Part shown: positions 10,512-19,300 of the stretch, one piece after another
Numbering within the stretch: position 1 is the first letter of the stretch
How the letters are laid out: the number at the start of each line of letters is the position of its first letter
Source: Proteles cristata cristata
Taxonomy: Eukaryota > Chordata > Mammalia > Carnivora > Hyaenidae
Direction: 5' to 3'
Length of the DNA stretch: 64,000 nt
Assembly: GCA_017311185.1 (NCBI GenBank)
Contig: JAESUZ010003902.1
Coordinates: 744,001 to 808,000, forward strand
Translations under genes and position numbers: made by a program
The notes under the pieces: model-generated
What the model saw: only the letters and a program-made list of their open reading frames with translations
Database searches by the model: none
What the model was told of the DNA's origin: nothing

Positions 10512-10722
10512 GGAATTGCCTGGATGGCTTAGTCGATTAAGCCTTGGACTTTGGCTCAGGTCATGATTTGATGGTTGGTGAGTTCAAACCCTGCATGCGA
10601 CTTTCTGCTGTCATCATGGAGCCTGCTTCAGAGCTTCTGTTCCCGTCTCTATCTGCCCACCCCCAACTCGCACGCATGCTCCCTGTCTCTCTCAAAAATA
10701 CAAATAAGCATTAAAAAAAAGA
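10512..10722 (+). mobile_element. CAN SINE, diverged
   Basis: GGAATTGCCTGGATGGCTTAG head, CTGCATGCGACTTTCTGCTG, CT stretch and A-rich tail. Older than most copies in the window. Confidence 0.9.
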
Positions 10723-10744
10723 TAGGATTTTTGTAATATATAGA

Positions 10745-10945
10745 ATTGGTTTTATTATTATTATTTTGAGAGAGAGTGCGCGGGGAAGGGACAAAGAGAG
10801 GGAAAAAGAATCCCAAGCAGGGGCTGCACCGTCAGTGCGGAACCTTAATTTAGGGCTCAAACCTAGGTAAGACCAAACCGGGAGATCATGACCTGAGCTG
10901 AAATCAAGAGTCAGAGCTTAACCTACTGAGCCAACCAGGCGCCCC
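10745..10945 (-). mobile_element. CAN SINE
   Basis: Reverse copy from TTATTATTATTATTTTGAGAG to GAGCCAACCAGGCGCCCC. It abuts an L1 3'-end fragment. Confidence 0.92.
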
Positions 10946-11040
10946 TCTAGAATTGTGGAATCACTATATTGTACAACTGAAACTAATAGAACACTGGATG
11001 TTAACTATCCTGGAACTAAAAGACCTAAAACAAAAAAAAA
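10946..11040 (+). mobile_element. L1 3'-end fragment
   Basis: TAGAATTGTGGAATCACTAT, TTGTACAACTGAAACTAATA and TGTTAACTATCCTGGAACTA followed by an A run is the well-known 3'-terminal sequence of many carnivore L1 copies. Only about 90 bp remain. Confidence 0.7.
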
Positions 11041-11199
11041 AATGGGCTGGATTTCGAGCTTTGCTTCTAACACCATAGTTAACCTCTCCCAGGGATGCGA
11101 CCTCTCCAAGTACAAGCATCATTCCATCTCTGCCATCAAGCAGAGGGATGCAATTCTTGGGCAATCCAGGACCAAAAGAATGTGTGTCAATAATGTGTT

Positions 11200-11400
11200 A
11201 ATATAATAATTAATTACATTAATATATAATATATAATTTTTGGAAGCTACCTGCTGGGGATTGAGCCTGAGCTGGAGATTACATTTTTATGTACTGTGTG
11301 TTTATGTGTGTATACTGCATATATATACTGTATATATTATATATTATAAAATATGTATATATTTTTACCATGTCGATGCATAACTTTTATCAAAATATAA
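11200..11400. repeat. AT-rich low-complexity stretch
   Basis: Alternating TA/ATAT tracts, for example TATATACTGTATATATTATA near 11325, lie just upstream of the GC-rich TEKT2 promoter. The composition change at about 11430 is abrupt. Confidence 0.7.
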
Positions 11401-11551
11401 ATGTTTAACGTGTAAATGGAGTAAACGGGATATTCGATGCCCTCCTCTCGACACCGCCCACTCCCCCACGCCCCCCGCGGCCCCCCATTGCCCTGGACCC
11501 GGCGACAGCCAACCAAACAGCCGGCGGAGGTCAGGCGAGCGCCGAGGGCGG

Positions 11552-11563
11552 GTGCCTAGCAAC
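11552..11563 (+). promoter_or_regulatory. TEKT2: X-box (RFX site)
   Basis: GTGCCTAGCAAC fits the RFX X-box consensus (GTNRCC, spacer, RGYAAC type inverted half sites). RFX factors, often with FOXJ1, drive ciliary genes. A site about 60 bp before the first splice donor of an axonemal gene is where one expects it. Confidence 0.75.
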
Positions 11564-11574
11564 CGGGGGCGCCG

Positions 11575-11621
11575 AACAGAGGCGCTTGGGACGCGAGGAG
11601 GAAGTGCGACAGGGGCTGGAG
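11575..11621 (+). other. TEKT2: TEKT2 5' untranslated exon 1 (proposed)
   Basis: The exon end is supported by the strong donor GGCTGGAG/GTGAGAGG. The start is only approximate, placed just downstream of the X-box. The 5' UTR intron would run to about 12480, where GGTCCCAG precedes CACCATGG. Other acceptors (CTCCTGCAG at about 12407, CTTCGCCAG at about 12428) are possible. Confidence 0.55.
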
Positions 11622-11876
11622 GTGAGAGGACTCGCCGAGCGGGGCGGGTGGGCTCTCCCTAAGCCGAGCACCCTCCCTCTCCCCCGCCTCCTCCTTTCTC
11701 GGCGCCTGCGCCAGTATATCGATTCAAACCAAAGATGAACGTCGGGGGCTGGGGGGGGGGGCAGAGAGGGCTGGGCTGGGACCTAGATGGACCCAATGGG
11801 AGCCCTCACATACCCTCCCTTCCTCCTCCCACAAAAGGTGGAGGGGAGGAGGTGGAGCCATCCTTCCCCCCACCCC

Positions 11877-11892
11877 CACACACACACACACA
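11877..11892 (+). repeat. (CA)n short tract
   Basis: About eight CA units within the TEKT2 5' UTR intron. Confidence 0.8.
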
Positions 11893-12119
11893 AGTCCCCA
11901 GCACCAGCCTGTGTCCTCTGCAAAACTAGCTCCTCCTCTCCTTGGATGGAGACCAGGGCTTCTCCTCTTAGAGCCCCAGGGTCCTGGCCCCAAAGCTGGG
12001 GCGAAAAAAAACAAAGAAAGTTCCACTACACTGGGTTGTTGGAAGTGGGGGTGGAACCTGGATTAAGGGCTATTTTCTCTGCTAACTGCCCTCCCTCCTC
12101 CAGCCTCAGGAAGGACTTG

Positions 12120-12121
<2 letters not shown>

Positions 12122-12171
<50 letters not shown>
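12122..12171 (+). repeat. (CA)n microsatellite
   Basis: A near-perfect CA tract of about 25 units (50 bp) within the TEKT2 5' UTR intron, about 300 bp before the start codon. Very likely polymorphic. Confidence 0.95.
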
Positions 12172-12174
<3 letters not shown>

Positions 12175-12484
12175 TTCCATTGTCCCCTTTCACCATTTTC
12201 CAGGACCTGCGGGGTCCAGGAGTTTGTGCCTGTGGATGGACGGGTGGGAGGAAACTTGGTGAACGCCTCCCACAAAGCTAGTAGAGTCAGGGCTGTCCCC
12301 AGGTAGGCTTCCCGCAGGAAGCGGTCTGGCACGAGATGGACAGAAAGAAGCACATCCTTTGGAGGGGACTTTTGATCCAGAACAGGATCCCCTGAGTGGT
12401 CTCCTGCAGCCTCGTTTTCCTTCGCCAGCAGAGGTGGGCGATCGGAACAGGCCTAGGGTGTTCTGACCCTTCGGTCCCAGCACC

Positions 12485-15250
12485 ATGGCCACGCTGAGCG
12501 TCAAGCCCAGTCAACGATTCCAGTTGCCCGACTGGCACACCAATGGCTACCTGTTGTCCACCAATGCCGAGCGGCAGCGAGATGCTTCGCACCAGATCCG
12601 CCAGGAGGCCCGGGTCCTCCGCAATGAGACCAACAACCAGGTTGGAGGCCAGAGCCTAGTTGGGTGGGCGAAGGGAGAGCCCCAACCCTACACCCTCTTT
12701 ATCTGTCTTTGTCTCTTCCAGACCATTTGGGATGAACATGACAATAGGACTCGGCTGGCAGAGAGGATTGATACTGTCAACCGTTGGAAGGAGACGCTGG
12801 ACAAGTGTCTGACAGATTTAGATGCTGAGATCGATGCCCTAACACAGGCAGGGAGCCAGGGCAGGGTGCCAGGGGACCCTGCTGCAAGGACCTCCCCACT
12901 CTCCCCACTTTGGGATCTATGCACCCTTGATGGGGGTATTGGGCGGCATGTCTGTCTGAGTCACCAACTGGCCCCTCTGCTAAGGTGGAAATGAGAGCTA
13001 CTTCCCCGTGGATGTCCCACTAGCGCCCTGTGCCCCCCTTCTAGATGAAAGAGTCAACAGAGCAAAACCTGCAGGCCAAGAACCTGCCTCTGGATGTGGC
13101 AATCGAGTGCCTGACCCTGCGGGACAGTCGGCGCGACATTGATGTGGTGAAGGATCCTGTGGAGGAAGAGCTGCACAAAGAGGTGGAGGTCATTGATGCC
13201 ACCAAGAAGGCCTTGCAACAAAAGATTAGCCAGGCCTTCGAGAAGCTCTGGTAAGGGAGCCGTCTCATTCCCATATTCACCTGCACTTGAAGGCTGTGTG
13301 TCTTCCGTGAGAAGTGTGTATTGTGGGTAATGAGCAGCTGGCTTTCAGGCTGCCTCCTGCCCCTGCTGTGTCCCTGGCAGAAACCACTCGCTGATTTTAT
13401 TGCCGCTTCCAGCACCTGGACACGGTCTCAGAATGCTTCCCACGACCCTGCTGCCATCACCAACAGATGGGAAGCATGAGAGATGAAGCCTATTTGCCAC
13501 CACCCCCAAGGACCTTCTTGTGCGCATGTGTGTGTGAGCCCCCGTGGCTGTAGCTGCATGCATGTGTCCCCGTGAGTGTGTACCAGCATGTAGGTGTCAC
13601 CGATTTGTCCGTAGGGAGCTCCTCCAGCTGTGCTGGTCTTTGTCTCTGCTGCAGCAGCTCCACTGTCAGCCCAGCTGGCCCAGCCCTCATGTCCCTTCAG
13701 TACAATGGGGGCTATGTCCTGGAACCTTGGGGGGAGGGTTCCTGATTGAGTCTGGCCCTTCCCCAGCCTCCTGCAGGAAGTCCGACAGCAGCTCAACTCT
13801 GACCACCGGGACAAAATGGAGACGTTGGACATTGACAGAGGCTGCCTCTCTCTCAACCTCAAGTCCCCCAACATCTCTCTGAAGATTAATCCCACACGTG
13901 TCCCCAATGGGTAAGAAGTGTTTCCCCCAGTTTCTTCTCCCCACTTCACAAGGCCATACTCTTACAACTCGGTGTCTCCTACTACCCGCAGCTCCTCTAC
14001 CCTCCAGCAGTGGGATGACTTCAGCCAGTTCAACAAGGACCGGGCAGAGGCTGAGATGAAAGAAGCGATCGAGCTGAGGGAGGCCATCGCCCTAACTATT
14101 GCCAAGGTGACTGGCCACTCCCCATACCCTGCTCTCCCACGGCCAGTTGGTGGCCCACTTGTTCCCTGTGGCCATCCCCTCACCTAAGCAATTTCCTCAA
14201 TGGCCATGAGCTTACAGCCTCCCCTTGCCCTGCCTCCCGTCCTTCAGACCAACAATGAACTTGAAGCCCAGAGGGTCGCAACAGAATTTGCCTTCAGGAA
14301 GAGGCTGCGGGAGATGGAGAAAGTGTACAGCGAGCTCCGGTGGCAGGAGAAGAATGTGAGCCTCCTCTGCTTAGTCCCCGGGGCCCGGACATCCTGCCGT
14401 GGGATGAGAGCCCACAGGAAGCCCTGGGCGGGTGCACCACGGTGGGTTCAGCGCGTGAAGACCAGTCACCCTGTCCCTGCAGACCTTGGACGAGATCGCC
14501 GAGCTGCAGGAGGACATCCGGCACCTGGAGGAGGATCTGCGCAGAAAGTTACAGAACCTGAAGCTATGCCATACCCGACTGGAGTCCAGAACTTACCGGC
14601 CCAATGTGGAGCTCTGCCGGGACCAGGTGCGCAGGCTCCTCAGTGGGACACGGGGTCCCTGCCAAGGCTTCCTCAGGACTCCCCACCCCAGCTCATGTTC
14701 CTGGTGGAGCAGGGGTGCTGGTGGAGGGCAACACCCAAACTCAAGGAGAGTACACTGACCTGGGCCTCCCAACCCACTCCCCCCTCTCTAGGCACAGTAC
14801 GGCCTCACGGATGAGGTTCACCAGTTAGAGGCAACCATCGCTGCCCTGAAACAGAAGCTGGTGCAAGCACAGTAAGTCTGCGGAGTGGGCAGCAGGGGGA
14901 GGCAGACCCCTTCCACCCACGGGGCCTTTGCTGCCTTCTGGCTTCCTCGATGTCTTCCTGACGCAAGGCCAGAGAGCTCTGCCCCGACCTCCCAGCGCCA
15001 CTCAGGGGTGATGGGCTGATCATGCCTCCTCCCTAGGGACGCGCTGGACGCCCTCTACAAGCACCTGGCCAGGCTGCAGGCTGACATCGCCTGCAAGGCC
15101 AACTCCATGCTGTTGGACACCAAGTGCATGGACACCCGTCGGAAGCTGACTGTGCCTGCTGAGAAGTTTGTGCCTGAGGTGGACACCTTCAGCCGGACCA
15201 CAAACCGCACCCTGAGTCCACTCAAAAGCTGCCAGCTGGAGCTGGTCTAG
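12485..15250 (+). CDS. TEKT2: Tektin-2, complete (9 coding exons, 430 aa)
   Basis: Tektin-2 is a coiled-coil filament protein of the axonemal doublet microtubules in cilia and sperm flagella. Coding exons by splice logic: 12485-12640, 12722-12847, 13045-13250, 13767-13910, 13992-14106, 14248-14355, 14483-14626, 14792-14871, 15037-15250. All joins keep frame and give 430 residues, the length I recall for human TEKT2. The start MATLSVKPS has an ideal Kozak context (CACCATGG). The family signature RPNVELCRD is encoded at the end of exon 7. Glu/Lys/Leu-rich heptad-like segments fill most of the chain. The intron after exon 2 begins with GC rather than GT (see findings); all others are GT-AG. The promoter carries an X-box, so RFX/FOXJ1 control is likely. 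A poly(A) signal lies 64 bp past the stop. Identity is very secure. Confidence 0.97.
12848..13044 (+). other. TEKT2: GC-AG intron of TEKT2
   Basis: The upstream exon ends CTAACACAG and the intron begins GCAGGG. The downstream acceptor is CCCCCCTTCTAG/ATGAAAGAG. Joining here gives ALTQ-MKES, the tektin-2 sequence. A GT donor 18 nt further on (CAGG/GTGCCA) would add AGSQGR in frame. Confidence 0.85.
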
Positions 15251-15313
15251 TGTTGGGGGGCCGAGGGTCAGATGGGAGATGGAAGAAGGGAGGTGGGTGG
15301 AGAGAATGAATCG

Positions 15314-15319
15314 AATAAA
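15314..15319 (+). terminator. TEKT2: TEKT2 poly(A) signal AATAAA
   Basis: AATAAA 64 bp after the TEKT2 stop, followed by GTGGTTCTCAG and a TCTTCTGGTG stretch. This implies a very short 3' UTR. Confidence 0.85.
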
Positions 15320-15339
15320 TGTGGTTCTCAGTCCAGATG

Positions 15340-15880
15340 CTCTTCTGGTGCGGCTGCATGTGGCCAGCAGGGAGCGAGAGGCCTCCCAACCCTCCCGTGT
15401 GTGGAAGAGCAAAGATGAGGAACGTCATCCCCACAAGCTCCTTGCTCTCACTCTGATGCCTTCCCTCCTCCGTCCTCAGGGAAGCCCTCTCTGGACTAGG
15501 CCAGCATCCCCTGGGCTCTAGCGGCGGCATGACTGCTCACCCGCTTTTCTCCAGCTGGACCCTTGCCTGCCCTCCTGATGCCTAGGAGAGGCCCGAGGTG
15601 GGGGGCTGTGGGAGGTGGGGGGACAGGCCTGAGGGAGCCAAGAGCTGGGACAGCCCCGGGGAGGGCTGGGATTGAGGGGGCCCAGAGCAAGGCTTCCTTA
15701 AAGCAGGCCACGGGAGCGGGGGGGATGGAGACAGTGGCCTGAAGGGCTGCCATGGTCCGCTGCTCTGGCTCAGTGCCCTCCTCTCAGGGACCCTTTAGTG
15801 GCGGGGCCCGCCCGTCTGTGACATTTACAGGAGAATGGGGCTAAACACGGAGGCCAAGCCCAAACCAGTGATGTCTGACG
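15340..15880. other. TEKT2-ADPRS intergenic spacer
   Basis: About 0.5 kb of unique GC-rich DNA between the TEKT2 3' end and the ADPRS CpG island. It has no repeat and no recognisable gene. Both genes run on plus, so regulation of ADPRS probably begins here. Confidence 0.6.
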
Positions 15881-16330
15881 CCAGAGCTGCGTCTCCGGGC
15901 CGCTGGGCGGCGCTGTGGGCGCGGAGAGACGCCGAGGCTCCGGGCCGCTGGGCGGCGCTGTGGGGCTGGCGGGAAGCGTTTCCCTGGGGCGCGCGCCGGC
16001 CGTACCGGAAGTGGCGACTGCTCCGCGCGGATGGCGGTGGCGGCGGCTGCGGCGATGACGGCGGCTGGCAGCGCGGGGGCTGGGGCGGCCCGCTCCCTCT
16101 CTCGCTTCCGAGGCTGCCTGGCCGGCGCGCTGCTCGGGGATTGCGTGGGCTCCGTGTACGAGGCGCACGATACCGTCACCCTGACGTCAGTCCTGCGTCA
16201 CGTCCAGAGCCTGGAGCCGGACCCGGGCTCGCCGGGGAGCGCGCGGACAGGTGGGCGGGGCCGGGTGCACGTGAGGCCGCGGAGGCCGGGGGTCCGCGGG
16301 GTCCTCGGGCCGGGAGGGACGGGGATCGGA
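15880..16330 (+). promoter_or_regulatory. ADPRS: ADPRS CpG-island promoter
   Basis: Very GC- and CpG-rich DNA around the first exon without a TATA box, typical of a housekeeping promoter. It contains a 45-bp period tandem duplication (15893-15919 repeated at 15938-15964), an ETS/GABPA-type ACCGGAAGTG at 16004-16013 and a YY1-like GGATGGCGGTGG over the start codon. Confidence 0.8.
16004..16013 (+). promoter_or_regulatory. ADPRS: ETS-family (GABPA-type) site
   Basis: ACCGGAAGTG is the optimal ETS core. It lies 18 bp before the ADPRS start codon, where such sites set transcription start in TATA-less promoters. Confidence 0.65.
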
Positions 16331-19300
16331 GGTAAGGCCACGCGGGTCTGGATGAGCCGCAGGCCGCTCGGACTCAGCGCGTCGGCATTCGAGGCCCAGC
16401 TTCGCACGTCTCGCCCCAGATCGCGGTCTGGCAGCACCATCCTTTCTGCCTTGCAAGCCGGAAACCCAGGTGTCGTTCTCCTGCATTGCGCCTTGTCCAG
16501 TGTCCACGCCGCTGCCGATTTTGCCCGTTCTACCCAGTTCTCCCGAATCACATTCTCCAGCCATCAGGGAGCGTTCTCGGAAACAGATGTGACGGGGGCG
16601 TCTGCCGCAGGAAGCTCTCTAGGGATCTCCCCTTACCCTCAGAATAGAACCAGATTCTGGTTCTCGCCTGACTCTCCAGTGCCACCTTCTACCGCCTTTG
16701 GCCTTGCGTTCTGCCCTCAGCTCCTCTCACCCCAGGTTGCTGTAGCCCAGGCGTCGGCAGTGCTGCGCCACGTGTATCAAGTCTGGCTCGCCTCCACTGC
16801 TCTCCTTGTGCTCTCAGGTCCTCACCCAGGCCTCTGACCAGCATCAGGTCTGAGGTCAAGGGGAGGATGATTTTCGGAGAGCATGTAGAATAGTAAGCAA
16901 AAGGGATCATACTCAGAACCCTGAAGGAGCAAAAGGAACTAGAGAGAGAAACGGCTTGATGGGACTTGAAGCGGGGGGCATGGGTGTCAGCAGTACCCCC
17001 GGAGAATTGCATGACACTAATCAGTGGTGTCATGCTACAGAGAGGTTCAGAAGAACGAAGTCTGGTTTCGAAAAGCATTTTCAGTAGATGGGAGCCTGGG
17101 TGGCTTAGTTGGTTAAACGTCCGACTTGAGAGTTTGTGGGTTGGAGCCCCGCGTCCGGCTCTGTGCTGACAGCTCAGAGCCTGGAGCCTGCTTCAGATTT
17201 TGTGTCTCCCTCTCTCTCTGACCCTCTCCGGCTTGTTTTCTCTATGTCTGTCTGTCTCTGTGAGAAATAAAAAAATAAACATTAAAAAGAAAGCATTTTC
17301 AATAGAACGTTGAAACCTGGAAGTTAGATTTCAGGGGGTTTAGGAAGAAGTAGAGGAAGAAAGAGTGAGGTCTGGAATGATGGGAAACAGCCAGGAGCCA
17401 TGGTTGAGGCGAAGATAAAATGGAGGGAAGGTTTCGCATTTCAGCTTTGGTTTGATGCTAAGATGAAGGGAAAACATTTTAGGTTGGCAGGTGTTTTAGG
17501 ACCTTTGGATGCAAGTAGCGGAAAACTCAGAACCCCCTAAGCGAGAAGAGAATTCATTGGGTGACATAACTGCGAAGTCCAGAGGTAGGTCTGGCTTCGT
17601 GCAGAGCTGAAATCCAGGGGCTCAAGTCACGTCCTCAAGACCCAGCTCCTCTCATTCAGATCCACATTCTTCCGCGTTGGCTTCGCTCGCTCTGGCTGAC
17701 CCTCCCCATGGGGTGCCCTCAGCAGCCCTAGCAGAGGAAGAGTCTGTCTGCAGCAGCCCCAGCAGATGTTCCAGACTGCGTCTTCTTGGTCTGGCTTGGC
17801 CCTCTTTCCATCCCTGAACAGAGGCGTAGGGTGTGCTGTTTGAGGAGGCTACTGGTGGGGTGAACCTTCTACCCGAATCAAGCGGGCTGAGGATGGTAGA
17901 GAAGTGGGTCCCTGAGGAAGGGAAGGGCACAGGAACCACACAAAGGGAGAATGGGCGTTGCTGCGCCACACAGGGAGGGGTTGAGGGGCCAGGAGAGAAG
18001 GGGAAGAACAGGTCCCCTGAGGGGCTGGGCTGGGTGGATGAGAAGACTCACTTGGTCAAGGAGTAACGAAAGAGTATGGCTATGGGCAAGAAGCCTGTTG
18101 ACCGTTCTTCCTTGTGAAGCCAGGATGGGAGCCTCCTAAGAGCAAAGAGGAGAAAGTGAGGCAGGGGGGCTTGCGATACACAGAGAGGAATGGGGCTGGG
18201 GGCTCACAAGGAAGTGTGCTTCCTTCTCTGTAGCCCTCTGCCTGCAGTATAACCAAGTCCCAGTCCCTTGCTGGCTCACAGCCTACTTGGGACATCTTCA
18301 TATAACCAGTGTTGCTGAGTCAGATGTGCCAGAGCAGTGCTCCCGGCACCAGCACCGAACAGGAGGAGGAGGAGGTGGTGGAGGAGCGGGGCGGGTGGAG
18401 GGAGGCTCGGCCGGGGCCCCAGAGTTGGCCCTGGGGCTCTGGAGGGGTGCAGTGGGATGTAAGAGAGATGTGGAGGGAAGGGCTACAGGGAAGGGATGCC
18501 AAGGCAGTGAATTTGGCTTAATCCTGAAAGCGACAGACAGGCATTTTGAGCAGGAGAGTGAGTTGAAGTGATGGTCTGCTTTGAGAAAGAATTTTCTGGC
18601 TACACATATAGGCTGGGTTGGAGGGTGGGGTTGGAACAGGAGAGCTACAGTCAGGGCAGGTGGGAGGGAGCAGATTTTCCTTGAGAAGTCAGCAGGTCAT
18701 AACTGACTCAGAATAAGGAATTGCTGAAAATCCCAGGGCCTGCAGCTCAGGAAACTGGGTGGGAGTGAGAGACTTACTTCTGGCATCTTAGAACTGGCAA
18801 ATAAAAGTGGGCGGCCAGGGGCGCCTGGCTCAATCAGTAGAGTATGCGACTCTTGATCTTAGGGTCATGACTTTAAGCCCCACACTGGACGTAGAGCTTA
18901 CTTTAAATTTTTTTTTTTTTAATGTTTTATTTATTTCTAGGAGAGAGAGAGACAGCATGAGCAGGGGAGGGTCAGAGAGAGAGAGTCACAGACTGAAACA
19001 GGCTCCAGGCTCCGAGCTGGCAGTCAGCACAGAGCCCGACGCAGGGCTTGAACCGGCGAACCGCGAGATCATGACCTAAGCGAAAGTAAGACACTTAACC
19101 GACTAAGCCACCCAGGCACCCCCGTAGAGCTTACTTTATTTTTATTTTTATTTTTTTTTGAAATGTTTTATTTATTTCTAGGAGAGAGAGAGAGACAGCG
19201 TGAGCAGGGGAGGGTCAGAGAGAGAGGGAGACACAGACTCTGAAACAGGCTCCAGGCTCTGAGCTGGCAGTCAGCACAGAGCCCGACGCGGGGCTCGAAC

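Larger units (their letters stand above)
11440..11720 (+). promoter_or_regulatory. TEKT2: TEKT2 CpG-rich promoter
   Basis: About 280 bp of GC- and CpG-rich sequence immediately after AT-rich DNA, containing an X-box (11552-11563) and a splice donor (AG/GTGAGA at 11621/11622). These place the TEKT2 start region here. An NRF1-like GCGCCTGCGCC lies at about 11702-11712. The exact start site cannot be read from sequence. Confidence 0.7.

Noticed and set aside
15835..16335. 166-codon plus frame overlapping ADPRS exon 1
   Set aside because: A shifted frame through the CpG island. The ADPRS frame from 16031 carries the conserved ARH3 sequence and splices correctly.
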